From Syntrophomonadaceae bacterium (GTDB lineage: Bacteria > Bacillota > Ch66 > Ch109): a stretch of 5,333 bases of DNA. Below, in pieces: positions 1-5,167 of the stretch. Under the pieces are notes generated by a model. That model was not told where the DNA came from, ran no database searches, and saw nothing but the letters and a program-made list of their open reading frames with translations. The position numbers and the translations under genes were made by a program. Numbering within the stretch: the first letter of the stretch is position 1; the number at the start of each line of letters is the position of its first letter. Location of the stretch: positions 1-5,333 of the forward strand of contig JAAZDI010000159.1 in NCBI GenBank assembly GCA_012512295.1, given 5' to 3'.

Positions 1-47
1 ACTTTATCCCAATTAATGCTTACTTTCTTTAGATAAGCCAAAACCTT

Positions 48-86
48 GCTTAGTTTCCTTTTGATTATGCGTTCAGGAAACCAAGC
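48..86 (-). other. Stem-loop downstream of pth (possible weak terminator)
   Basis: Positions 48-59 pair with 75-86 to give a 12-bp stem (one G-U wobble in the minus-strand RNA) around a 15-nt loop. The stem lies about 50 nt past the pth stop codon. On the minus strand it is followed by AAGGTTTTGG, a short and interrupted U run, so it is only a weak candidate for an intrinsic terminator; an RNA 3'-end stabilising hairpin is equally possible. The pairing is seen directly; the role is inferred. Confidence 0.45.
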
Positions 87-127
87 TGGCACCACCTTTC
101 AATATCCAAAATTCTCGGATTAACCGT

Positions 128-149
128 CTATAGGGTTAACCCTCTATAG
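128..149. repeat. Imperfect palindrome over the pth stop codon
   Basis: The centre GGGTTAACCC (133-142) is a perfect 10-bp palindrome. CTATA on the left and TATAG on the right extend the symmetry, interrupted by a 2-nt insertion on the right arm. The pth stop codon TAA (138-136) lies inside it. No U run follows on either strand, so I do not call it a terminator. It may be coincidental. Confidence 0.4.
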
Positions 150-792
150 ATGATTTAGCTAAAGACGCTGGTTTCCAGACATTAACCCGATTCATGGCCC
201 GATTAACCCCTTCAAATAACCACTGCCGGATGCCGGCGGCTGCTGCTTCGACCGCTTCGTTGACCAGGATTTGCTCCTCTCGATCAAAAGGGGTTAAAAC
301 ATAGTCTACGGTTTCTTCCTTAGATGCGGGACGGCCCACGCCAATTCGCAGCCGGGGAAACTCTTTGGTCCCCAAGCAATCGATAATTGAACGCAATCCG
401 CGATGGCCGCCATCCCCCCCTTTAGCCCGCAGCCGAAGGCGACCTAACTCCAGATCCAGATCGTCACACACCACTAGCAAGTCTTCTGGGGTTAGACCAT
501 ATGCTTTAAGCAGGGCAGCGACCGCGATCCCGCTGCGGTTCATATAAGTTTGAGGCTGTGCCAGAACCAGGCGATAGCCGCCTAATCGGCCTTCGCCAAT
601 CAGAGCTTGGTGAGCAGAGCGGTTAGCCTTGATTTTTAACTCCTCCGCCATTTTGGCAATCGTCATAAAACCTACGTTATGCCGTGTCCCAGCGTACTCT
701 GAGCCAGGATTCCCCAGGCCCACCAGCAATTTAGTTGACGCACTGCCCTTTTTCTCCGGTTGTCTACGCCAGCGTTCAAACAATCTGTCCAC
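136..792 (-). CDS. pth: Peptidyl-tRNA hydrolase (Pth/SpoVC)
   Basis: Pth is a cytosolic enzyme that hydrolyses the ester bond of peptidyl-tRNAs dropped from stalled ribosomes, which recycles tRNA. The 218-residue product shows the bacterial Pth motifs in order: KLLVGLGNPG (21-30), TRHNVGF (36-42) with the likely catalytic His38, PQTYMNRSG (80-88) with Asn85, CDDLDLELG (109-117) with Asp110, and GGHRGLRSI (128-136). By alignment from memory, the Asn that follows GGH in E. coli Pth (Asn114) is Arg131 here. There are about 20 extra residues before the usual KLIVGLGNPG start. The GTG at 792 has AAGGG directly against it, whereas the in-frame TTG at 783 sits 8 nt after TAAGGGG, so the true start may be 783 (215 aa). 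It is the last gene of the cluster, matching spoVC in B. subtilis. The stop is TAA. Identity is certain; the start is not. Confidence 0.95.
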   Translation of the reverse strand: MDRLFERWRRQPEKKGSASTKLLVGLGNPGSEYAGTRHNVGFMTIAKMAEELKIKANRSAHQALIGEGRLGGYRLVLAQPQTYMNRSGIAVAALLKAYGLTPEDLLVVCDDLDLELGRLRLRAKGGDGGHRGLRSIIDCLGTKEFPRLRIGVGRPASKEETVDYVLTPFDREEQILVNEAVEAAAAGIRQWLFEGVNRAMNRVNVWKPASLAKSSIEG

Positions 793-821
793 CCCTTATT
801 CTCTTCTGATAACCTCAAGCG

Positions 822-859
822 AAAAAGGGCCGGTTGTCTGTGTCACGAACAACTGACCC
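822..859 (-). terminator. Intrinsic terminator-like hairpin between rplY and pth
   Basis: On the minus strand GGGTCAGTTGT (859-849) pairs with ACAACCGGCCC (837-827), giving an 11-bp stem with one A-C mismatch and one G-U pair around an 11-nt loop. Five U's follow (826-822). This form fits a rho-independent terminator for rplY. It lies only about 30 nt before the pth start, so pth would depend on read-through or on a promoter I cannot identify. The mismatch and short U run suggest partial termination. Confidence 0.6.
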
Positions 860-875
860 TGTAATATGCTGCAGC

Positions 876-890
876 ATGGAAGCAATGCCG
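876..890. repeat. 15-bp direct repeat, copy 1 (ATGGAAGCAATGCCG)
   Basis: It is identical to 1013-1027, and the two copies bound a 122-bp segment (891-1012) with no gene that I can recognise. Its first two bases also end a perfect 12-bp palindrome ATGCTGCAGCAT at 866-877. The identity is read directly. Origin by duplication or slippage, or an insertion scar, is inference. Confidence 0.7.
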
Positions 891-1012
891 AGACTTTTAC
901 ATGACATGTTCCTGCTTGGCAAGAGTTGTCGCTTTATTAAACCTGTGTATTTAGCCTTTACCAGTCGTGTTCATATACAAATAGGATTAACTCGTGCACT
1001 GGTTCAAATCTT

Positions 1013-1027
1013 ATGGAAGCAATGCCG
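1013..1027. repeat. 15-bp direct repeat, copy 2, abutting the rplY stop
   Basis: Second exact copy of ATGGAAGCAATGCCG. On the minus strand it starts at the first base after the rplY stop codon (TAG, 1030-1028). The flanking bases of the two copies differ, so the repeat is 15 bp and no longer. Confidence 0.7.
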
Positions 1028-1681
1028 CTACCTCGCCGCCAGTTTGTCTTCTTCGTTGGTTGGGGGTTCGGTTGCTTCGGGTTTTTCTTCTGCGGGGGTT
1101 GGGATGGCTGGTTCCGCTTCGACCCGGGCGCCGAGAATGGATACGACTATTTCGTCAGGCTCGTTTAGAATCTCGACACCGGGCGGAGGATTCAGGTCAG
1201 CCACGGTTAATTTGTCACCGATCTCCAGTTGGGCAACCGGCACTTCTAAGCGGTCAGGAATCTGGTCCGGCAGGCACTCGACCAGGACGGTTCTAAGTCC
1301 GGGTTGCAGCAAGCCGCCCTTTTTGACTCCTTCCGCTTCACCAACCCAAATCAGAGGGACTTCGGCACTAATCCGTTCTGAAAGAGATATCCGATAAAAA
1401 TCAGCGTGAAGCAAGATGCCGGTCATCGGATCCCGTTGTAGTTCTCGAACAATAACTGTTTCTGCTGCCTGATCAGGATATTGCATTTCAATCAGGGTAT
1501 TCATGCCCTTGCTGGAGCGGTTCAAAATCCGGTCTAACTCCTTATGGTTAAATTTAATCGGAGTTGCCGACTTGTTTCCACCGTACACTACCCCGGGGGT
1601 CAGACCGGCTTTCCGAACTCGATGTACCCGCCCCTTAGAACCAGTTTCTCGATACTCAACAGATATACTTTTAGCCTCCAT
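1028..1681 (-). CDS. rplY: 50S ribosomal protein L25, long CTC/TL5 form
   Basis: L25 binds 5S rRNA in the central protuberance of the large ribosomal subunit; the long CTC form is the general-stress protein Ctc in B. subtilis. The 217-residue product has the N-terminal 5S-binding domain (about 1-95), including the basic stretch GRVHRVRKAGLTPGVVYGG (17-35) and LHADFYRI (91-98). A C-terminal beta domain follows (about 99-185: VPLIWVGEAEGVKKGG, DRLEVPVAQLEIGDKL). The end is an acidic, Pro/Glu-rich, probably disordered tail (about 186-217). The ATG at 1681 is well supported by AGGAGG at 1696-1691, 9 nt upstream. A 390-bp spacer separates it from prs, much wider than the 39 nt between glmU and prs, so it may have its own promoter, although I find no convincing one. 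The stop is TAG. No truncation or frameshift is seen. Confidence 0.95.
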   Translation of the reverse strand: MEAKSISVEYRETGSKGRVHRVRKAGLTPGVVYGGNKSATPIKFNHKELDRILNRSSKGMNTLIEMQYPDQAAETVIVRELQRDPMTGILLHADFYRISLSERISAEVPLIWVGEAEGVKKGGLLQPGLRTVLVECLPDQIPDRLEVPVAQLEIGDKLTVADLNPPPGVEILNEPDEIVVSILGARVEAEPAIPTPAEEKPEATEPPTNEEDKLAAR

Positions 1682-1795
1682 TGGTTCCTTCCTCCTCTTC
1701 CTTTATCTGGTCAGGGTATTTCTCTTTCCAGTATTCCCTGAAGAGGAGATCTCAAACCATATCGCCTAATAGGCTAGCTGGCGTAGTTTTTTCTT

Positions 1796-1811
1796 ATTAA
1801 CCGCCCAGGCC
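1796..1811. repeat. 16-bp direct repeat, copy 1 (ATTAACCGCCCAGGCC)
   Basis: It is identical to 1997-2012. Similarity continues for about 15 more bases with small gaps, ending in CACAAC in both copies, and both are preceded on the plus strand by a T-rich run. The repeat unit is therefore about 30 bp or more and diverged outside its core. Two copies flanking the palindromic element suggest a repeat family or the edges of a small insertion; this is inferred. Confidence 0.7.
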
Positions 1812-1824
1812 TCAAGGACACAAC

Positions 1825-1849
1825 ACCTATGACAATAGTGGACATAGGT
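1825..1849. repeat. 7-bp inverted repeat ACCTATG/CATAGGT
   Basis: The arms at 1825-1831 and 1843-1849 are exact reverse complements with an 11-nt spacer. The right arm ends one base before the palindromic element begins at 1851, so it may be part of the same inserted unit. Confidence 0.45.
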
Positions 1850-1850
1850 C

Positions 1851-1915
1851 ATCCTGCGCGTGAGCGAAGGATCTTGCTTCTCAGCGTGGGAAAGATTCTT
1901 CGCTCTGCTCAGAAT
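1851..1915. repeat. 65-bp palindromic (REP/MITE-like) element
   Basis: The core arms 1862-1875 and 1892-1905 form a 14-bp stem, including GAGCGAAG/CTTCGCTC and one wobble, around a 16-nt loop. The outer arms 1851-1861 and 1906-1915 add further pairs with a few mismatches. The motif (ATCCTG, GCGAAGGATCTT, then AAGATTCTTCGC and CAGAAT) resembles, from memory, a palindromic intergenic repeat scattered through unrelated bacterial genomes. It carries no coding capacity. In minus-strand transcripts it would fold into a strong hairpin between prs and rplY. I infer a non-autonomous repeat; a regulatory role is possible but not shown. Confidence 0.65.
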
Positions 1916-1996
1916 TAGTCAGGCGTTGCCCGCACCACGATAAACGAATAAAAGGTTATATTCATAGCAATGATAGCCGAAGCTGATATCTTTTGC

Positions 1997-2012
1997 ATTA
2001 ACCGCCCAGGCC
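1997..2012. repeat. 16-bp direct repeat, copy 2 (ATTAACCGCCCAGGCC)
   Basis: Exact second copy of the core at 1796-1811, starting 201 bp further on. In minus-strand RNA, GCCUAG and CUGGGC within this copy could pair as a 6-bp stem, and copy 1 keeps this only partly. It lies about 60 nt past the prs stop. Confidence 0.7.
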
Positions 2013-2071
2013 CGCTAGGCACAACCACGGATGAAAACAACACAAACTATGAGGAACGTGTTATTTTCTTG

Positions 2072-3022
2072 TTAAGCGTCAAACAGCTTACTAACCGAAA
2101 GATCCTCATGAATTCGAATAATTGCTTCTCCCAGTAAAGGAGCGACGGATAAAACCCTGATCTTATCCAGTTTCTTTTCTGGTGGAAGCGGAATGGTGTT
2201 GGTGATAACCACTTCCTTGATCGGAGCTTCCTCCAAGCGCTTTACGGCTGGGCCGGAAAGCAGGCCGTGCGTGGCACAGGCGTAGACCTCTTTGGCCCCA
2301 TGTTCCACCATGACTTTTGCCCCCAGAGTAATGGTCCCAGCTGTATCAATAATATCATCAATCATGATGACGTTCTTATTCTTAACATTGCCAATCACGT
2401 GCATAACCTCGGCAACATTCGGTTCCGGCCGCCGTTTATCGATAATCGCGATTGAGGCACCAATCCTTTCGGCAAAGTCCCGGGCTCGGGTAACTCCCCC
2501 CACATCCGGCGAAACGACCACAACATCTTCTAGCCCCTTATGCCGAAAATACTCAGCCAAAATAGGCACGCCAGGAAGATGATCCACCGGAATATCGTAA
2601 AATCCCTGAATCTGGCCGGCATGCATATCCATCGTCACCACCCGGGCTGCGCCGGTTACGGTTATCAGATTGGCTACCATTTTAGCGGTAATCGGGTCAC
2701 GCGCCTTGGTCTTGCGATCCTGCCGGCTATAACCATAGTAAGGAATAACTGCATTTATTCGGGCTGAAGAAGCCCGATTAACCGCATCCATCATAATCAA
2801 CAGTTCCATAATGTTCTCATTAACTGGTGGACAGGTCGGCTGAATAATGAAAACATCGACACCCCGGACACTTTCATCAATCGCCACACAGATTTCACCA
2901 TCTGAAAACCGACTCACCTTGGACGCCACCAGATGCAGTCCAAGATAATCGGCAATCTCCTCAGCTTAATCAATATTGGCGTTTCCCGAAAACAACTTTA
3001 ATCGTTTGTTAATTACAGACAT
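2072..3022 (-). CDS. prs: Ribose-phosphate pyrophosphokinase, interrupted by an in-frame TAA at codon 19
   Basis: Prs makes PRPP from ribose 5-phosphate and ATP in the cytosol, feeding purine, pyrimidine, NAD, His and Trp synthesis. Read from the ATG at 3022 (AGGAGGA at 3037-3031, 8 nt upstream), the frame has 316 codons, the usual family length. Motifs in full-length numbering are RFSDGE (38-43, ATP site), YYGYSRQDRK (95-104), DMHAGQIQG (132-140) with the metal-binding His134, DKRRP (195-199) with the flexible-loop Lys196/Arg198, and the PRPP loop MIDDIIDTAGT (220-230). The start reads MSVINKRLKLFSGNANID, then TAA (2968-2966), then AEEIADYLG. The family normally has Leu at that site (NPELAKEIAD in B. 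subtilis), and TTA to TAA is a single change. An ORF from GTG at 2929 (285 aa) lacks the first strand and helix and has no proper Shine-Dalgarno, so it is probably not a working start. prs lies 39 nt behind glmU and is likely co-transcribed. Identity is certain; integrity is in doubt. Confidence 0.93.
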
Positions 3023-3061
3023 CCCTTTGTTCCTCCTGTTGGCCAGATTCAACATTTTTTA

Positions 3062-4429
3062 TTATTTACTCCTTTTACGATTCCAATTAGGTATTATCTT
3101 CTGCTGGCTGCGTTCAACGGCTAGGGAGTATTCCGGCACGTCCTTGGTTATAGTTGAACCAGCACCAGTAATTGCGTAAGCACCAATTTTTACCGGTGCC
3201 ACGAGGTTAGAGTTGCTGCCGATGAAGGCCCCCTCCTCAATGACAGTCGGATGCTTATGTATCCCATCATAATTACAGGTAATCGTTCCGCAACCAATAT
3301 TAACACCTGGGCCAACGGTCGCATCCCCCACATAAGAAAGATGTGGAATCTTACTGCCCTCGCCAACCCATGATTTCTTTAATTCGACAAAATCCCCCAC
3401 CTTGACTCCCCGCTCCAGACGAGTCTCCGGTCTCAGGTAAGCAAAAGGACCGATGTTACAATCATCCCCTACCCGGCTCTCTAAAATTACTGAATTTTGG
3501 ACGCGAACTGCATTTCCTAAAACAGAATCAACAATTCTGCTCATTGGCCCTAGCTGACACTCATGGCCGATTTTTGTTTGGCCCTCAATAAAGGTAAAGG
3601 GATAGATAACGGTATCTGAGGCGATCTGGACCGTATCATCAATAAAAGTTGACTGGGGATCGATAATGGTCACCCCTTCGGTCATCAAGCGATCCAGGGT
3701 GCGCTGCCGCAGCAGTTGCTCCACTGCTGCCAGTTGCTGTCGGCTGTTTATTCCCAAGGCTTCTAGCTCTTCGGCTTCATCCATAACCTCAACTTCAATA
3801 TTTTTATTGAGTAGAATGGTTAGGACATCAGTTAGATAGTATTCACCTTGGGCATTGTTAGGCCGCAGATCTTTTAAAGCGGAAAACAGCAGCTCCCGGT
3901 CAAAACAATAGGTTCCCGTATTAACTTCATTGATCTTTTTTTCCTCTGGGGAGGCATCTTTTTCTTCGACAATTCGCAGTAACCGACCATGCTCATCCCG
4001 AACAATTCGACCATAGCCAGTCGGATTACCCAGATAGGCAGTTAATACCGTGGCTCCGGCTCGAGTCTGGCGATGTCGTTCGATCAGCCGGCTTAATGAA
4101 TCGCTGGAGAGCAGCGGCATGTCCCCGCAAACAACCATCACTGTCTGTTCTGCTTGTTCGATAACCGCTTCCGCCTGTAAAACAGCGTGTCCGGTCCCTA
4201 ACTGCTCCTTCTGCAGCACATATCGATAGCCATTATTTAAACTCTCCCTGACTAATTCTGCCCCGTGTCCGATGACTAATACCCTCTTGGAGACCCCGGC
4301 TGAACTGACAGCGTCCAACACGTGCTGCACCAAGTATTTTCCCCCTACTTTGTGCATCACTTTAGGAAGGTTGGATTTCATCCTGGTTCCCTTGCCAGCC
4401 GCTAAAATAACCGCTACCACATCCTGCAT
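3062..4429 (-). CDS. glmU: Bifunctional GlmU: GlcNAc-1-P uridyltransferase / GlcN-1-P acetyltransferase
   Basis: GlmU acetylates glucosamine-1-phosphate and then couples it to UTP, giving UDP-GlcNAc for peptidoglycan and other wall polymers. The 455-residue product has the family length. The N-terminal Rossmann-type uridyltransferase domain (about 1-228) shows LAAGKGTRM (9-17), LPK (21-23), QLGTGHA (76-82), CGDMPLL (101-107) with the metal ligand Asp103, and GIN (226-228) with Asn228. After a linker helix, the C-terminal left-handed beta-helix (about 250-455) keeps the acetyltransferase residues at the E. coli numbering as I recall it: Arg333, Lys351, His363 (catalytic, in PHLSYVGDA), Tyr366, Asn377, Asn386 and Lys392. 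I chose the ATG at 4429 (MQDVVAVILAAG); 28 further in-frame codons reach an ATG at 4513, but they have no family character and overlap the promoter region. AAGGGGG lies 11 nt before the start, a long spacing. The stop is TAA. There is no disruption. Confidence 0.97.
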   Translation of the reverse strand: MQDVVAVILAAGKGTRMKSNLPKVMHKVGGKYLVQHVLDAVSSAGVSKRVLVIGHGAELVRESLNNGYRYVLQKEQLGTGHAVLQAEAVIEQAEQTVMVVCGDMPLLSSDSLSRLIERHRQTRAGATVLTAYLGNPTGYGRIVRDEHGRLLRIVEEKDASPEEKKINEVNTGTYCFDRELLFSALKDLRPNNAQGEYYLTDVLTILLNKNIEVEVMDEAEELEALGINSRQQLAAVEQLLRQRTLDRLMTEGVTIIDPQSTFIDDTVQIASDTVIYPFTFIEGQTKIGHECQLGPMSRIVDSVLGNAVRVQNSVILESRVGDDCNIGPFAYLRPETRLERGVKVGDFVELKKSWVGEGSKIPHLSYVGDATVGPGVNIGCGTITCNYDGIHKHPTVIEEGAFIGSNSNLVAPVKIGAYAITGAGSTITKDVPEYSLAVERSQQKIIPNWNRKRSK

Positions 4430-4483
4430 TCCTGGTTCTGCCCCCTTGCCTAATCTCGCATAAACTGTGCGCAATAACGTTTT

Positions 4484-4526
4484 ATAATAGTTTAAATAAT
4501 AGCATAAAAACAATGGACTTAGCCAA
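4484..4526 (-). promoter_or_regulatory. Candidate sigma-A promoters for glmU
   Basis: Two overlapping options are visible on the minus strand. Option one is an extended -10, TGCTATTAT (4504-4496), with TTGGCT as -35 (4526-4521) and a 19-nt spacer. Option two is TATTAT (4489-4484) with TTGTTT as -35 (4513-4508) and an 18-nt spacer. The -10 boxes are good and the -35 boxes weak. They sit about 55-70 nt before the glmU start and after the spoVG terminator, which supports a separate glmU transcript. Confidence 0.5.
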
Positions 4527-4645
4527 AGTTCTAGTTTTCAAAATGCCGCTTATTATTTTTTCTACAAAAATCTTGTTTTTCCTGTAGCTCAATGCCGAAG
4601 TATTTCTTTTCCAGTCAATCTTTTTTCGTTAAGAAAACAGGATTA

Positions 4646-4670
4646 CGCCCAAGACGTCAAGCCTTTGGCG
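4646..4670 (-). other. GC-rich stem-loop in the glmU leader region
   Basis: CGCCCAAG (4646-4653) and CTTTGGCG (4663-4670) form an 8-bp stem with one mismatch and a 9-nt loop. It stands out as a GC-rich island in an AT-rich spacer. No U run follows directly on either strand, so it is not a typical terminator. Its role is unknown. Confidence 0.35.
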
Positions 4671-4705
4671 CGGCCGGAAGCCCTAGTTGCCCTTACTCAT
4701 AACTT

Positions 4706-4739
4706 ATAATCAGAAAGTCCCCTCATACTTTCTGATTAT
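4706..4739 (-). other. Perfect 13-bp stem-loop next to the spoVG terminator
   Basis: ATAATCAGAAAGT (4706-4718) is the exact reverse complement of 4727-4739, leaving an 8-nt loop that reads AUGAGGGG in minus-strand RNA. It starts 2 nt after the U run of the spoVG terminator and has no U run of its own. Thirteen perfect pairs are unlikely by chance at this spot. It could be a 3'-end processing or RNA-stabilising hairpin, a protein-binding dyad in the DNA, or a short repeat; I cannot tell which. Confidence 0.6.
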
Positions 4740-4741
4740 GC

Positions 4742-4768
4742 AAAAAACAAGAGCCGAAACCGGCTCTT
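4742..4768 (-). terminator. Intrinsic terminator of spoVG
   Basis: On the minus strand AAGAGCCG (4768-4761) pairs perfectly with CGGCTCTT (4756-4749) around a GTTT loop, followed by G and six U's (4747-4742). This is a standard rho-independent terminator, 66 nt past the final spoVG stop. Confidence 0.85.
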
Positions 4769-4834
4769 CTGTCATGGCAAAAAATTCATCTGTTTCCTAT
4801 AACCTCAGTCACATATTATTCTGCCAACCAGTCC

Positions 4835-5107
4835 CTACCCTACTGCCGCAGCTGTCGCCGCTTCTGTATAGGCTTGGAGCACTACCTTTTGAATCACCTC
4901 TCGAGCTGCTGATGAGATCGGATGGGCAATATCCCGGAATTCGCCTTAGGGTGTCTTACGGCTAGGCATTGCGACAAATAAACCATTAGCCCCTTCGACG
5001 ACTTTAACATCATGGCCCACAAACTCATCATCAAAAGTAACCGAAACGGCTGCTTTCATTTTACCTTCTCGGCTAATTCTCCTTATCCGCACATCGGTTA
5101 TTTGCAT
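4835..5107 (-). pseudogene. spoVG: Septation/sporulation regulator SpoVG, with an in-frame TAA at codon 54
   Basis: SpoVG is a small cytosolic RNA-binding regulator affecting asymmetric septation, sporulation and, in other species, virulence genes. The frame reads MQITDVRIRRISREGKMKAA, continues through FVGHDVKVVEGANGLFVAMPSRKTP (29-53), meets TAA (4948-4946), then goes on in frame as GEFRDIAHPISSAAREVIQKVVLQAY (55-80) to a TAG at 4837-4835. The whole frame is 90 residues, near family length, with a short Ala-rich end (YTEAATAAAVG). The family has Asp or Glu between TP and GEF, and GAA to TAA is one base. The start is firm: AGGAGGG at 5120-5114 lies 6 nt before ATG. The promoter, ribosome site and terminator are all intact, and no frameshift is seen. 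As written, the product is a 53-residue fragment lacking the conserved HPI helix. I label it a pseudogene, but a sequencing error or read-through could make it functional. Confidence 0.85.
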
Positions 5108-5113
5108 TCTTCT

Positions 5114-5120
5114 CCCTCCT
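5114..5120 (-). promoter_or_regulatory. Strong Shine-Dalgarno of spoVG
   Basis: AGGAGGG lies 6 nt before the ATG at 5107. It fixes the spoVG start and shows that the translation signals of the interrupted gene have not decayed. Confidence 0.85.
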
Positions 5121-5167
5121 ACATTTTTCTGTCAAACTGGCCCAAAACCCTTTATATTTATTAAAAG

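Larger units (their letters stand above)
1682..2071. other. 390-bp prs-rplY spacer, repeat-bearing, no gene seen
   Basis: I see no credible coding region here. It contains a pair of direct repeats (1796-1811, 1997-2012), a 7-bp inverted repeat ACCTATG/CATAGGT with an 11-nt spacer (1825-1849), and a 65-bp palindromic element (1851-1915). The rplY Shine-Dalgarno lies at the low-coordinate end. There is no clear intrinsic terminator directly behind prs. No sigma-A promoter with both boxes stands out; a TTGTGT then 17 nt then TTAATA arrangement inside the repeat is too weak to call. Confidence 0.7.
4430..4834. other. 405-bp spoVG-glmU spacer with terminator, hairpins and promoter
   Basis: No gene is supported here. 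In transcription order it holds the spoVG terminator (4768-4742), an abutting perfect 13-bp hairpin (4739-4706), a GC-rich patch with a second hairpin (4670-4646), then AT-rich sequence with an imperfect CTACA/TGTAG stem (4562-4587) and candidate sigma-A promoters (4526-4484) leading to glmU. The arrangement suggests glmU is transcribed separately from spoVG. Confidence 0.7.

Noticed and set aside
1..95. Minus-strand frame from GTG 95 running off the window edge (VVPAWFPERIIKRKLSKVL...)
   Set aside because: It has no usable ribosome site, overlaps the 48-86 hairpin, and does not resemble mfd or fin, which follow pth in B. subtilis. At 31 codons it is too short to support.
834..1397. 187-codon plus-strand reading frame across rplY and its 3' spacer
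   Set aside because: It lies antisense to rplY, is rich in Ser/Arg/Thr as expected of an opposite-strand frame, has no family resemblance and no good ribosome site.
2072..2929. Annotating prs simply as a 285-codon gene from GTG 2929
   Set aside because: It would hide the conserved N-terminal coding sequence and strong ribosome site upstream (start 3022), and the GTG has no proper Shine-Dalgarno.
4430..4513. 28-codon N-terminal extension of GlmU (ATG at 4513)
   Set aside because: The family starts at MQDVVAVILAAG. The extension overlaps the candidate promoter, and the shorter form restores exact E. coli numbering of the catalytic residues.
4562..4587. CTACA/TGTAG stem with A/T-rich interior as a glmU riboswitch or terminator
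   Set aside because: The stem is short and bulged, has no U run after it, and matches no riboswitch class I know.
2966..4948. Genetic-code reassignment of TAA across the genome
   Set aside because: pth, prs and glmU each end at TAA exactly where their families end, so TAA still works as a stop; the two interrupted sites also call for different amino acids.
4687..4965. 92-codon plus-strand reading frame over the spoVG 3' half and terminator
   Set aside because: It is the antisense of the conserved spoVG frame and runs through the terminator hairpin; its sequence resembles no family I know.
5126..5135. TTGACA-like -35 box just before spoVG
   Set aside because: No -10 box lies at the right distance; the stretch runs straight into the Shine-Dalgarno and start codon.
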